Shown here: in pieces, positions 24,986-37,271 of the stretch
How positions within the stretch are numbered: position 1 is the stretch's first letter
Layout: each line of letters begins with the position of its first letter
Assembly (NCBI RefSeq): GCF_000471905.2
Contig: NW_006499897.1
Location: 5,215,403 to 5,279,402 of the forward strand
From: Amborella trichopoda
Taxonomy: Eukaryota; Streptophyta; Magnoliopsida; Amborellales; Amborellaceae
Direction: 5' to 3'
DNA length: 64,000 bases
Notes under the pieces: model-generated
What the model saw: the letters and a program-made list of their open reading frames with translations, nothing else
What the model was told of the DNA's origin: nothing
Databases searched by the model: none
Translations under genes and position numbers: made by a program

Positions 24986-26850
24986 TTATATACAGTTTGA
25001 TTTTTCAAGTTTCATCTTCTCATATTCCATCTGACTTTGTAAATCTTCGAGTTTCTTCCTCTCTGGCTCCTCTCTTTTTCCTCAACAAAAGGTATTCAAG
25101 TCCAAATCTATGTTCCACACCCACAAACTGCTGGAAAGCAGACAACTCTTCCTTCAGTTCACATAACACTACCATCCACCTCAATCTTAGGCTAACTTCA
25201 TTTTCTTTCAGTGCTTTCACAACAGTATTTGTGCTTTGGCATCTTCATAATCTACAATGTGAAACATTCTTTAAAAGGAACATAATACTCATAACAAGAA
25301 GTCAATCATCATAATTCGGTAGTCATGAGAATTGGAAACCCATATGAGACTTTGTACATCCAATGGTAAACTTATAATGGAATGTGTCATATATCTCATG
25401 AAAATTTCTTGAATGGAAAAATTGCTCAGAAACAAGAACAGAAAAGTCTCTACAAGTACAAATGGTAATCTACTTGGAAGCGAAAACCTCCTATGGAATT
25501 AGCTTATCATAAAACAATCTGAAATCAATCAACTCATCTCATTCACTTCTCTAGCTATCCTATCATATTATTCCTTTCTTCACTGGACTAATAGTGTTTT
25601 AACTGATGCAAGATCATGGACAAACTATGAGATCAACTTAAATCTCAAACTAGCTCAAAATGTCTCATCAAAATGTCAATTTATGACACAATCATATACT
25701 GTCGAAGTTCAGTTATGTTGACTGCAGTAGATTAGGCCACTGATCTATGCCATAATTATCATGAAATAATCCCTTAATATTACTGAGTATGGATTAATTA
25801 GATCATGATAAAGTCAAATAGTTTAGTCAAAATGTTGGGCTATTGTTGGTAATGGAAAACAGCAGTATGCACAATGATGATCAATGCAATTTGATCATCA
25901 ATTTCATTAAAGAAAAAAAAAGAAATCTAGTGTTCAAGATCAGTTTCACAAGCTAAGGATGCATTTACATCGCTAAAACAAGCACCTATCTCAAATAAAA
26001 ACTAATCCAATTGATCTCAAACAGTAGCATCATTGCAACTGGCACTGCAGCTGTCACAGCCGTAAGGCAACTGAGAAATTATCAGTTCGTGACTAATAAA
26101 ACTAGATCAAGCCGCAGGAATTCTGTCACATTCATCAATCAAAATATGCAAGATCTTATGCTCTCAGACCATAAAGTTTAAATCAATAAACTTGATCAAA
26201 AACAGCATCTCTACTGTTGTTCTCTGCAGCAAAGATAACAGCATTTATGCTGATGATCAAAATAATTTCTATAACAATTTCATCCAAAAATGAAAACAAT
26301 TGTCGAAGGCATGTAACAAACCTAATGCTTAAGAAAAACTGCCAGCCATCACCCGGTCAAATTGCAACAAAAATCTGAAATGCAAACAAGCTTACAACTT
26401 GGTTGCTTGCACCATGGTGTGGCAACTTCAAGCATGGCACCTAAACCACCAAAATAACGGAACCCAGTGTATAACTGCTGATACATCCAAAACACTTCAA
26501 CATAAAGATATTTAGAAATGAACAGCAATAAAGTACATGAATAACCAAAGCAATAAAGTATATAAAATAAACAAATGACCATTATGATTACTCATCTCTG
26601 CAGGTCCAAATCATGGCAAACCAAATGGATGACGTGTCTATATCAAACACCCAAGATAAATGACAATTATGATATTCATCTCAGTCCAAATCACAGCAAC
26701 CAAAATTAAAAGAATAAGAACTGATAATAAGATAATATAAGTTGGCCAAAATAGGATAATCCCCAACGGAACTGTAATGAAGACTAGCCTCACGATCCAT
26801 TTCAAACAACTGCAAGCATAAAGGAGATGCTTCTCGGACAGCCCCAACAG
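24986..26850 (-). pseudogene. Fragments of an unrecognised host-type gene
   Basis: Three minus-strand stretches look like coding exons. The rightmost (about 26850-26755) reads VGAVREASPLCLQLFEMD then REASLHYSSVG. The middle one (about 26472-26399) reads QLYTGFRYFGGLGAMLEV then ATPWCKQPS, bounded by CAG and GTAAGC. The left one (about 25240-24986) reads VVKALKENEVSLRLRW, LCELKEELSAFQQFVGVEH and, one frame over, KKLEDLQSQMEYEKMKLEK before TAA, a charged coiled-coil-like end. The left exon needs two frame changes, near 25100 and 25230, which argues for a pseudogene unless those are sequencing errors. I do not recognise the family and cannot prove the three belong to one gene. Confidence 0.4.
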
Positions 26851-26879
26851 TTGCATGATTATGTTATACAACTTACACT

Positions 26880-27600
26880 GATTGAAGTCTCCCTAATTGG
26901 GCAATGGGAGAGAGAAACTCACTACACACTTTGTTCTGTTGTAGATGTAATGCATGTATTGGTTTTCTAGCCATAAGTTACCCTCGTTTGTTTTTGAAAA
27001 AGATATTCACAAGGCATTAAGTATAGAAATGCTAGAGAAATCGTGAGCAAGGGTTTTGGATCATCCAAAGAATGTACCATATAAAGAGCTTAGGCACTAT
27101 GAAAGAAGCAAGATTATTGGTTTCTTTATTTGAAATAAAGCATCCAAAAATAACATTTCTAGAGCACCATAATTATCAAGAGTAATGTTTTTGAGAATGT
27201 TAACCTTTATCAAGAGTAATTTTTTTATTGTAAAAATTAAAGTTTACTCTGTAAATCAGTAATAAATTTTTTTTAATGATAAAATCTGCAATAAAAACTT
27301 TGTATATCCACATACATAACACATCATCTGCATTTTAAAGTAATTTTTTATACTGCAATGTATACACATTTCTTTCCTGTAAATCCATAAACCTAACACA
27401 TCAGTACGTACACATCAGTCTGTGAAAGAGAAAGAGCTGCATTTGATGGCGACTGCTGTGTTGGACTCTCCTACGACTGCAGTGCTCAGCTGCAGGAGAA
27501 AGGGTACGTACCTCTCTATGAGTTATTTCTTTCAATGTCTATTTTTGTTATGTCATGCTTTTTTATTTTTGTTATGTAAATGCAGACATTTAAGTCAAAA
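26880..27600. other. AT-rich stretch, possible hAT 5' region
   Basis: No clear exon or repeat. The right part may include the leader of the following hAT transposase, but I could not find its terminal inverted repeat. Confidence 0.3.
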
Positions 27601-27629
27601 TGACATATTCAAGCTAATGAAAGCATTGA

Positions 27630-29905
27630 TAATAGTACCACTTAATCCTCTAGTAATAAAAGGAAAGTATCAAGTGCCTGAAATGATTTTACCAAGATTA
27701 ATGGAGCCGATGGAAAACGAGCTAGATGTAATCACTGCAAGAGCCTGTATACATGTGGGGGCACAGGTCATTTGTCAAGACATTTAAAGAATTATGAAAA
27801 AACCAAAGGTGGATATAAAACAAAGCTCAGGGTCAAAAAATTTTAAATTTGGTCAAGAGATAAACTGACCTGCACTTACAAAAATGATAGTGATAGTGTA
27901 TAGCCCTTTTGCATGGTTGAGCATTCTAACTCCATAGCCTTTCTAGCAACTTTAAACCTATGGTTTAAGCCGTTCACAAGGATCGCGAGAAACTCACATA
28001 TATTATCACTTCACAATAAAGAGAACAGTAAGCTACTTGAGATGTTGCAAAGCTTGCCTCATAGAATTTGTTTAGTTTCTGATTTATGGAACTTCGTCTA
28101 GACAATCGGTTATGTCAGCTTGGGTACTCATTTTGTGGATTTTGAATAGGAATTGCAAAAGAGAATTTTGAAATTTTCTCATATGTCGACTCATCATAGT
28201 GGATTGAATATAGTTGCTGCTATTTCAATGTTCTTGATAAAATAGAATATTGAAAATAAGGCTTCTCACTATAACCTTGGATAATTTTTCAGCTAATGAT
28301 GTCACTGCAGAGTCCCTAGGGGAGTTAATTACATGAAAATCAAATCCTCCCTCTGATTGACTAATTCTTCCATATACGGTGGTGTTATCACATCTTAAAC
28401 TTAATTGTTCAATAATTTCAATATGGCTTAAAAGGGATTGATGAATGCCTTTTGAAGGTTAGGGAGAGTATTAAATAAGCGAGGGGCTCAGTTTCTCATA
28501 AAAGTTTTTAGAGCTTGCGCATCAAAAATGCGGATTCGGCTGCTTAGGCGTTTTGGGTGCCTAGCCGCCCGCCCAAAGACAAGGTGCCCTCACCAAAATT
28601 GAAACCACAAACCCACCCCCCCCCCCCGCCACCAAAAAAAAAAAGAAACAAAAAAAAAGGAGTTTTTAGGGCATGGTTTTAATTAAGCCTTATGGAGTTT
28701 TTAGGGCAATTTTTGAGCCCAAGACAGATTTACGGATACCAGTCTCAAAGAGATTATGGATACAAATCTCAAAGAGCTTTTAGTACAATCACATAGCAGA
28801 TTTACGGATACAAGTCTCAAAGAGATTGCAAAATACATAAGATTTGTATACGTAAGATTAAAGAATTAAGTCCTTTACTATTACTTTACAAATTATAATA
28901 AGACTTAAATGAGTATATAAGATCTTACTCTCACTTTCACATAGACTTAATTCATTAAGATATCACATAATCAATTATTTATCAAATAAAGTATAACAAT
29001 AATAACAGAATATCAAAACATGGCACATTGTACAAAAAATGAATCAACTATTCATAAAAGAATACGATACATGCTCAATTTCATCATCCAAATGAGAAGA
29101 AATTCAATTAATCACAAAAAAATCAATCTTTTAACGATAAACATGTAAATATATCATAAAAGAAAAAAAGTAAAAGAAAACAAACAATTCATAACATAAT
29201 AGATTGTAGCAAAACCAAATCAAAACTCTCTTTCAAATACGATAATACTTTAAAAATAGCAAAATCAAATCGATGTCGGTCCAAACCTCATCTATTGGGT
29301 AGCCAAAAGTCCTCAAAATCAACTACTAGAAACTCCAAATCCACTCACAAACTATTGCCTTTGTTTTGAGAAGAAATAGAAAAAATCAAAAAGTTATCGA
29401 TCTTTCGATAAATCTCGCAAAATGGTTTTGGGGAGAAGTTTTTCTCACCATAAATGCCACGGTTTTGGTTTTAGGGGTTTAGAATACCCCCCAAAACCTT
29501 TTTCCCCCCTTTTTTAGGGGGAAAATGACTTTTTTTAACCATCAACAAAACTCATTTTCTGCCTTTTTTCAACCTGTCACGAGCACCCAAACTGTAGCGC
29601 CTAGGCAGGCGCTCAGAAGCAAGCCACATAATGTTCTGCCTAGCAAGTGCCTAGGCGTTTTAAAAAAATTTCGAACATTGTGCAAAACAAATGAGGGTTA
29701 GTAGCTTGAAAGGTCTCTATCTTGATGTCCTAACCAGATGGAATTCACCATTCCATGCTTCAAAGGGCTTTGGAATTCAAACAAGTTTTATAGTTCGGTA
29801 CCCTATTCTTTCTCACATGGGTCGTAATATCATGGAAATTCCTATTTCATCGGTAGCTTCAAATGCTGCATTGAGCACTGAAGGTCATGTTCTTAACCAG
29901 GGGTG
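27630..29905 (+). pseudogene. hAT transposase of RICESLEEPER type, interrupted and decayed
   Basis: At 27640-27830 the plus strand encodes a BED zinc finger: NDFTKINGADGKRARCNHCK, then SLYTCGGTGHLSRHLKN, with Cys-x2-Cys and His-x4-His spacing. Downstream come PHRICLVSDLWNFV (28055-28098), KVRESIK (about 28455), and after a 1.2-kb insertion GLYLDVLTRWNSPFHA (29713-29760). The hATC end MGRNIMEIPISSVASNAALS follows at 29818-29877. Order and motifs match plant RICESLEEPER-like hAT transposases, which differ from the DUF659 type at 9.5-12.2 kb. Several stops and shifts break it. No outer inverted repeats or TSD were identified. Confidence 0.8.
28515..29684. mobile_element. Non-autonomous hAT of the 'cctaggcg' family inside the hAT transposase
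   Basis: The insert (about 28522-29677) splits the transposase reading and is flanked by ttgcgca (28515-28521) and ttgtgca (29678-29684), which differ by one CpG change. Both subterminal zones are rich in the words gcttaggcg, cctaggc and ccgcccg in inverted orientation. The interior shares the phrase ggggtttagaataccccc with the element at 58479-59225 in opposite orientation. It has no coding capacity. Confidence 0.65.
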
Positions 29906-30690
29906 ATGATCACCCCCAGGATATGAGCTAGCACCCTTGACGAGCACTCCAACGCTCGTTCAAACCCGGGCCGGTTGGTCTCCATTCATCCGACTGGAGG
30001 TGTGGATAATAGGGCACCTTCACAACCTTCTCCTTCCGTCCCTATTTATTGAGTGGTAAGGTCGAGCGGTTTGCTTGAGCTGTAAAACCGCCCCATCTTT
30101 TTTGCCTGGTGCTCATGACGGATTACAGAACCTTCACCGTGCCGGGGGGGACCAAGCAAGGCATAGCTAGAGCCATAGGAGCCAATTCGGCATCAGCGGC
30201 ATTGTGCCGCATTGGAGTGATCCAATATGCAATTCCGCACATTCCATCACTTCTCTATTCATTTCCAATATTGTTTGTGAAACACCATGGACAACAAGAT
30301 GTTGAGGTCCGAAATTCAAATTAAACCTTTTTATTTACCCATTCCTAGTCGTCATGGAAAAAAAAGGAAGAAATAAGAAAAGAATTATTCCCTGAGAGTT
30401 TATCCAATACCACCAGTACCACATATGCATCTCATTCGCCAGCGTGCAATAGCTCTACCTGGCTTAGCTTAGCCGCATTGCATGCAAGCGCTATTGGCCG
30501 CAATAGCTCACTGAGCTAACAATTGATACAGTCAGTCAGTGTCTGTTCCAAAGAGAAGGATCATGGCGCCTCGGAACCATGACGTAGCTGCATCTCCTTG
30601 AGTACTTGAGACTTATATGTAGCCAGCTCTGTTATGTAAGAAAGCGGGCTAAGCTAGGCTTAGCTAACAAAATAAGCTTAGAAGTGATGG
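29906..30690. other. Candidate organellar (mitochondrial-like) DNA insertion
   Basis: A block of about 780 bp starts abruptly after the hATC motif and has visibly higher GC than its surroundings, with unique, non-repetitive words such as cgttcaaacccgggccgg, ccgccccatc, aagcgggctaagctagg and gccgcaatagctcac. It has no long intact ORF. The composition and texture resemble plant mitochondrial intergenic DNA, but I cannot verify this without a search. It could instead be unrelated host DNA. Confidence 0.35.
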
Positions 30691-31682
30691 AGGGTAAAAT
30701 TATACTTATTTTTAATTTTTATTCAATTTTAAAAAATGTATGTTTTTCTTCTTTTTTTTGAGAATGAATTTTAAAGGATGTATGTTATAGTTTTAACTTT
30801 AGGGCTTATTTCTAGGGATTTTTAGTTTTTTAGAGATTCTAGGGTCTTTATTTATTTTTATTTACTTCATAAATACTATTCACAGGTACTATTCTTAGGG
30901 GTAAAACTATCATTACAAAATTTAAGTTAAAGTTAACTTTAACTTATGTAGGCCATTTTAATCATTTTATAGACATGTAATGTCTTTGAATATTGAATTG
31001 TAATTATAAGAGCTGTGTGGGGGCCTTGACAGGATCAATCCCACATGATTTTTAGAAATTGAAAGACAAAAAAATTTAAGCTTTTATAACCCTAGCTTGG
31101 GTTTTGGAGAAGAAACCTGTGATTTCTTCGACTTATGCTTGTGTTTAGCTTTGTTTCTTGCTGATTTTATTGTTCCCTCAAATTTCCCTACATCAAAATT
31201 TTAACATTCCAATTGTACAAAGCGAAAGCCTCCCGTCCACATCACATGCATGGTTGGAAGGGTGCACAAACACCCTTCCAATGGTTCAGATTAAATATGG
31301 CCATATCCAACGACCAAAATCTAATTTAGTTTTTTATTTTTTATTTTTATTTAAATATTATATCTATCTAAAATTTAGGGTGCAATTAATTTTTATAAAG
31401 AAAATCAAATAAAACAATAATAAAATATTTTGAATAAAAAATTACCAAAATATACATAAATGTACTTTGGTCAATATTCTTTTAAAAATATTTCTTATTA
31501 TTTGTATTTGGGTGCCATATAAAACTAAATTTATGCCTCCAACTTTCAGACAAATATAGTTTTAAATAAATTACAAAAAAAGAATTGGAATTGTTTTGTA
31601 GCCGTTGGATGAGGCTAAGTTCAATCTGAATCGTTGAAGGGTTCTTGTGCACCATTCAAGTCATTGTGGACGCTATACCATC
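30691..31682. other. AT-rich stretch without recognisable features
   Basis: No coding signal. The phrase cacccttccaa near 31230-31280 recurs in inverted form (ggaagggtgcacaaacaccc forms a short local palindrome), which is the only structure I note. Confidence 0.35.
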
Positions 31683-32357
31683 TCTAAGATCAGTGATTCA
31701 AAAAGCGGACCGCCCAACGGCTAGGCGATCCGGAAGGCCTGGGCGCATCACCTAGGCCTAGGCGGCCAATCTGGACGGCAGTCCCTAGGCGGCCGGCTAG
31801 GCGGTACGGAACCCGCCTAGGCAGACGCCCAACGCCCAACTCAAGGCGGCCGCCCAAGGCTTGCACCCCCGCCCAGAGGCGAAAAGTTTTTTTTTGTATT
31901 GATTTTTTTTTAAAATATAAGAGTTAAAATGATGGTTTTAAGTTCATTTGAAACCTAAGTCCATTTTAGAGAGAGAAAACCTCCAAAAAACTACTTTTGG
32001 TGCCTTTAGGATTGAAGAGTTTCTCAAAGTTAACAAAATTGATCAAAACATCACCCATTGATATTAGATTTAATTTTTGATGTTTTATAATCTATTGGGG
32101 GCTTTTTTAGAAGATTTTGAGTCCTTAGAAGCATCTTTGAGGTAGAAGTTTAAAGATCGAGCAATCAAACTCAAAGTAAGTGCCCTAACTACCTAATTTT
32201 ATGTTTTATACTATATATCCTTTTTTTATTCAAATAGGCATCCTTTTTGGATTCGACTGGGCCACCAAAGTTCTAAGCGCCCACCTAGGCGCTGAGCGGC
32301 CTGGACCCCCCAGGCCGCCTAGGACCTGCCTAGCGCTTTTGAAACACTGTCTAAGAT
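31683..32357. mobile_element. Non-autonomous hAT (MITE) with perfect 8-bp TSD, 'cctaggcg' family
   Basis: The TSD tctaagat is identical at 31683-31690 and 32350-32357. The element (31691-32349, 659 bp) starts cagtgattcaaaaagcgg, and its right end reverse-complemented starts cagtgtttcaaaagcgct. Both ends run into GC-rich sequence full of cctaggcg and ggcggcc words, while the centre is AT-rich and non-coding. It is the best-bounded member of a family with at least two other copies here (28522-29677 and 58479-59225). Confidence 0.92.
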
Positions 32358-33550
32358 GGTAACAAAAAGCTAAGAACCATTTAAGCCAAGAGACATAAAC
32401 AGCCACAATGTTCAGCAATAATTATTATATAGGTGAAAATCAAAGAAACCAGAGAAAAGAATACATGGAATTTAATGTGAGAAAAGGCAAAAGACACAAA
32501 ACAAATAGAAAATTACATATGGTTCAATGTGACGAGCGGAAAACTGAAGTTTCCTACAACTTATGAGACAACATACATAACTGACATCGACTTCAAAAAC
32601 AAGGGTGATGTCAAACAGTCGAAGGGAACTCAAGATGACTGCATGCACTACATTCTCATAGCATATTTTTAAATAATAATATTTTCAGATTTTAGAACAA
32701 TTTTTAGCCTTTTGAGAATGTAATTTTAGGTTCACTAAAGTTGTTTTCTAGTATATTGTTTCAACGAAATCGAACCCATTGAGGTTTTCTCTGATCCTGG
32801 CTCTCCTATTTGAAGTCGAGCATTTTTAGAAAGAAAATGAAACAGATTAACTCTCTTTTAAATACAATACCTCTTTTTCCTTGTCTTACCTTTATTTCCA
32901 GTTTCTTCTATCTTGTATGAAAACCTAGTTCTCATTACCTCTCATGTTCTCTCTCAAAACCCAAGTTCCGCCCTTTCTCTCACGTTATTCCCTATAAGAC
33001 CCAACATGCGCTCTCCCCTCCCCATAAATTATGCAGTTGGAATTAGAGGAGAGAAAATGAACCAAACAAAAATTGTAGACATCTTGAATCAGATAAAAAT
33101 TGTAGAGATGGATGACAATAATCTAGCATAAAAATAAGAAAAATTAAAGAAAAGCCTTGAGCTACACATCAACAGAGTGAGAGAAAGAGAGAGTTGGAGG
33201 TGAAACTAACAAAGAACATATATGAAGAGATTGATTTTCTCCAAACTGTGAAAAAAAAGATCATGCGAAAAGAAACAAACGCCACATCAATTCTTGAGAA
33301 AGAATTTTTGAAAGAGAAATTTGAGTGAGTACTTGGGGAGAGAGACCATGAAATCTCAAGGCGACGGTGGAGTGCAAGATGCATCAAAGTCTTATGTGGT
33401 TCTTGGAACCATCAATTTGTATCTATTTTAGAAAAACTTCATCATTGTACAATTCGAGAGAGAAACAGAAAAATGGGTGGATAAAAAAGTGAAAGTTGGC
33501 AGGACAGAGAAATGCAAATGGCTAAGTCAATTTATGGTAAAGTCTAGGAT

Positions 33551-33554
<4 letters not shown>
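32358..33554. other. Unassigned stretch with one weak coding-like segment
   Basis: Mostly AT-rich. Around 33195-33330 the plus strand reads KLTKNIYEEIDFLQTVKKK and MRKETNATSILEKEFLKE, a charged coiled-coil-like phrase without a recognisable family. I leave it uncalled. Confidence 0.25.
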
Positions 33555-33606
<52 letters not shown>

Positions 33607-33612
33607 GAGAAC
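33555..33612. repeat. (GA)n microsatellite
   Basis: A run of GA dinucleotides of about 58 bp with one interruption (gaaga) near 33591. Confidence 0.95.
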
Positions 33613-33650
33613 TTATGAATGACGCTTAAGAGGATATTTTATTTGTAAAC

Positions 33651-34336
33651 AGACAGTTCTGGCTGCAAGTTTAGTCATTGTAGGAGTAGAGACAAATAAG
33701 CAGTTAAACTTAACGGCTAAGAAATACCAAAAAGAGCGCACTTTCGATATCTTGGGTCGATCAAGTAAGAAAATGGAGAGGTTGACAAAGATGTCGCATA
33801 TAGAATTAGAACTGGGTGAACGAAGTGGAGATGTGCAACTAGAATTTTATTTTATCGCCGCATATCAATGAAGCGGAATGACAAGTTCTACTGGACAGCA
33901 ATGAGACCAGCCTTGCTTTATAGGGCACAATGTTAAGCAGTCCAAAAAAAAACCTACAAAATGAGTATAGTTGTGATGAGAATGTTGAGTGACAAGACAA
34001 GAAGGGATAGAATTCAAAATGAATATATCTGGTAGAAATTAAGTGTGACACCAATAGTCGATAAGATGAGAGAAAGCAAACTTGGTGGGTTGTCTATGTG
34101 CATACAAACGCAGTACAACAACTGTTATGACGTGTGAGTTAGTTCAACTGGAAGGCTCACAAAGGGCAAGGGATAGGCCCAAAAGAACATGGTTGGAGTA
34201 GTGAGAAAAGATATGGGGACTTATGGCCTCACTGAGGGTAGAGCCCTTGATAAAGCAAGGGGCGAATCAGGATTCATGTAGCCAACCCCAATTAGTTGGG
34301 AAAAGGCTCTGAGGGTGATAAAATAGTCAGTTCCGG
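33651..34336 (+). mobile_element. Second 5'-truncated RTE LINE with 12-bp TSD
   Basis: Flanked by agacagttctgg (33651-33662) and agtcagttccgg (34325-34336), with two mismatches, one a CpG change. The body (33663-34324) is the same RTE family as at 5691-6214. It has the same aagaaatacc, atcttgggtcgat and agtggagatgtgcaa blocks, the phrase gcaagggataggcccaaaag typical of the ORF2 end, and the tail ccaaccccaattagttggga followed by gctctgagggtga. It keeps a longer stretch of the C-terminal region than the first copy and is also broken by stops. Confidence 0.82.
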
Positions 34337-35376
34337 TTTTTCTCAATTTTTTGGTAAGCTAAGGAAAGTCATTGTTTTTGGCTTGCTAGATTCTTTAGTT
34401 TCTTAGAGAGAGAGAAAGGGTCTCTTTAAGAGTTGTTTGAACTAGACAAGCTTACAACCCACTTGAGAGTTCTTCCCTCCTCATGATAGAAGGTTATTTT
34501 CTTGCTCGGTTGTGCCCAATACTTTTCTCCTTTCTTAAAATCCCTTTTATCTTATTGCATAAAGGGAAATGCAGGTTAAAAAAATAACACCATGACATGG
34601 ATAGTAAATAATTAATCAATAAATAAATCAAAGTCTTCATGATGTCTCCAAAAACTCACAAAAAGTTGGTATTAATTCTAATAAAAATGAATTTAGTGAG
34701 ATCAACATCAATATAACATCGTGTTCTCTCTCAAAGACTATATCGTTTCTAATGGGTGGTATATATAACAATACGAAAAGGGTGGAATTTACATAAAATA
34801 TACCCCTTAAATAGTCAAAATAAGATGCACCTTCAAACCGAGCCAGAAGATTTGAGTTCTGGTGTCGTAAATCTTACGATCGCCTCAAAACCTATTTCTA
34901 CTCCTAATTTAAAGCGCTCCAAAAATGGTACAAATCAAACAAATCTATAAACACTGAAAATATTGAAAATGGATGGTCAAGATAATGTGATACAATACAC
35001 TATTTTTAGGACTTGAAATCCCTCTTTTTTTATACTCATACATATCGAGGTCTAGATGATCAATTAAAGGGTTTTTCATTGTCAGGATAACCTATTTCGG
35101 CAAGTTATTTACGTGTGCATTACTTCCACAATACTTATAAACTTTTTTCATCAGAAAAAAGTATTGGACCATATCACAATGTTTTGATCTAATCTCCATA
35201 AACATCATAGACCATGATTGTATGTGATGGGTATGTGACGAGAATGGGCACAAGATACAACCCATTTCTTCATGATTTTTGAAACATGTTGCATTTTTTT
35301 TTTTTTTAAATTGTTAACTGTATGGTGCACTAGTTCTTTTCTCAAACACATTTGACTGTGGTTTTTCAGGCCACGT
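34337..35376. other. AT-rich stretch without recognisable genes
   Basis: No exon, inverted repeat or known element end was seen. It ends at the 3' LTR boundary of Copia copy A. Confidence 0.4.
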
Positions 35377-36110
35377 TGTTAGAAATAAGGGATATGAATG
35401 AAACGGGAATTGTAATTGCATTTGGTGGATGTATGTGAACTCAAATTCAAAGAGATCTTACTGCATTCAGGCATGTCAATATCCTATCTCAAGTTTTGTT
35501 CCCTACTTATCATAATCATTGCACATAAGGTTCATAAGGGAAAATTTAAGATAGGAATCACAAAAAGCATAAAGTCGAACATTTTGAGAGTGGAAGTAGT
35601 TTAGAAAGGAAGATATGTTGCATAAAAAGAACGTATTTTTTCGAGCAAAATTGAGTCCCTTCTATAACGAAAGAAAGTATCTTTTCGTATTATGAGTTGG
35701 TGACTTTTCAATGCCTTGTGTTCATTTTGGGTGATTAGATTAATCATGCCTCTTCACTGATTTAACGGCCATCAACCGTTCATCAATCACCACTGATTAT
35801 AACTGGTACATCAATAGTCACAACGGTTCAAGATATCTGCCACGCACCGATGCAAGCATGCAAAGTGCGTCTCAAGCGCCATGACACACGCAAGTGCACT
35901 CCACACCCTACAAGAGGAGTGTACTCTCTCCCCTTTGCTCTACGAACACAATAGAAGAGAGTGTTCCATATTTAAGCATGACTCTCTTCTATAATTCTTC
36001 AATTTGGGTTTAAATCCCATTACTTACCTTTCTATACTTCACAAATTCTATGATTTGCAAGGATATTATTTTCAAATAGTACCTCATTTTTTATAAAGAA
36101 AATATTAAGA
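35377..36110 (-). repeat. 3' LTR of Copia copy A
   Basis: A 734-bp segment that reads, on the minus strand, as a relative of the LTRs at 48116, 49590 and 60841. Shared blocks include catgcttaaatatgg, gtgactattgatgtaccag and ttgacatgcctgaa, and the end is cccttatttctaaca. A purine-rich ttggaggaat lies just before it in element orientation, as expected for a polypurine tract. Confidence 0.75.
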
Positions 36111-36423
36111 ATTCCTCCAATTATTTCAAAATAATATGAAAATATGGGCAACCATATATAATTTGCATATTAGAAAGGTAACTCTTGATTTGAACCTTCA
36201 CTTAATGTATATATTTAAAAGTCCATCAAGTTCCATAGTCACGCATAGCTTTGAACCAAGGACCTTATCCAACAGACCAGTTACAATAGACCAATCACAC
36301 AACATAAAAGTAACGCATATCTCTAGTGACTTCTAATTGTTAGCGCATTTTGGGCCTTGTGCTTGTATCCTGATTTCATTAATGCTCTAGAAACATATCC
36401 CATTTCATAGGACATAGGTGTTT

Positions 36424-36650
36424 CCAATGTTGGAGAAGTTGCCCCCCCAAGCGCTTATGCAGCCAGAGGCCCTAAGCACATTGGCCTAGGCTAGCCAAGC
36501 AAGCGTGGCGAATATGCTACAAGGCGGGTACCCAGGCGGAAAGTCCAAGTGCCCATCTCGGCACCGCCCGCAAAAAATGACCAAAGAGGGGCAGAAATGC
36601 CCCTTGGGTAGGGGAATTTCCGTCATTTTTCCCCTCTTTGATTAGCTTTA
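36424..36650. mobile_element. Fragment related to the 'cctaggcg' hAT family
   Basis: A short GC-rich patch with ggcctaggctagcc, caaggcggg and acccaggcgg in AT-rich surroundings resembles one end of the 'cctaggcg' MITEs. No complete ends or TSD are visible. Confidence 0.35.
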
Positions 36651-36706
36651 AGACATTCGGGGGTGGGGTTTCATTTTGTTGAAATTTTACATATGCTCTG
36701 ATACCA

Positions 36707-37271
36707 TGTTGGAATTTTTTGGATAAGGGATGATACCATTGTTGGTATCTTTTGGAAAGAAGCATGGTGGTATTAAAAAATATTTGGTTACTTCAACAAA
36801 GAAGTACACACTCTTTTCTTGGAGAGATAATCATAAACTCACAAGTTTTTTTCACATATCTCATTTCACAGGTACACACAAGTTACATCCACAGGTTTAA
36901 TACAAGTTACATCCATTGGTTGCACAGGTTACACTTATCCCATTACACGATGCAAATATATAGGCATTTACAGTAATTTTGGAACTATCCATTACCCACA
37001 AACCTACGTGATTAGATAACTACCCACAAAACCTACGTGATTAGATAACTCCACACAAAACCTACATGATTAGATAACTCCCACAAACCTACGTGATTAG
37101 ATAACTCCCACAAACCTACGTGATGAGATAACTCCCTACAAAATAACTACCCATTAACATAGAGAGAGAGAGATAACTACCGATGACTCATAACTACCCT
37201 CACATCTACTTAAAGAGAGGTAAGAAAGACACGAACCCCACAACTCCTATTATTTTGCATCATTTTCAACA
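36707..37271 (-). repeat. LTR 1 of the small LTR family, with five 28-bp repeats
   Basis: A 565-bp minus-strand LTR. The primer-binding site lies next to it at 36695-36706 (tggtatcagagc on the minus strand, perfect tRNA-Met type), and the polypurine tract aagggggag lies at the other edge (about 37272-37280). Its upstream half carries five tandem copies of a unit built on acctacgtgattagataac (36994-37135); the other two LTRs have three. Confidence 0.85.

Noticed and set aside
30109-30324. 71-codon ORF in the GC-richer block
   Set aside because: No recognisable motif; length is unremarkable for this composition, and the block looks like non-coding organellar DNA.
33195-33330. Coiled-coil-like coding phrase (EEIDFLQTVKKK, LEKEFLKE)
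   Set aside because: Short, no family match, no splice context, and placed in AT-rich DNA beside a GA microsatellite.
36994-37135. Regular 28-bp direct repeats resembling a CRISPR array
   Set aside because: There are no unique spacers between units, it lies in an LTR with matching repeats in two sister LTRs, and the genome is a plant.
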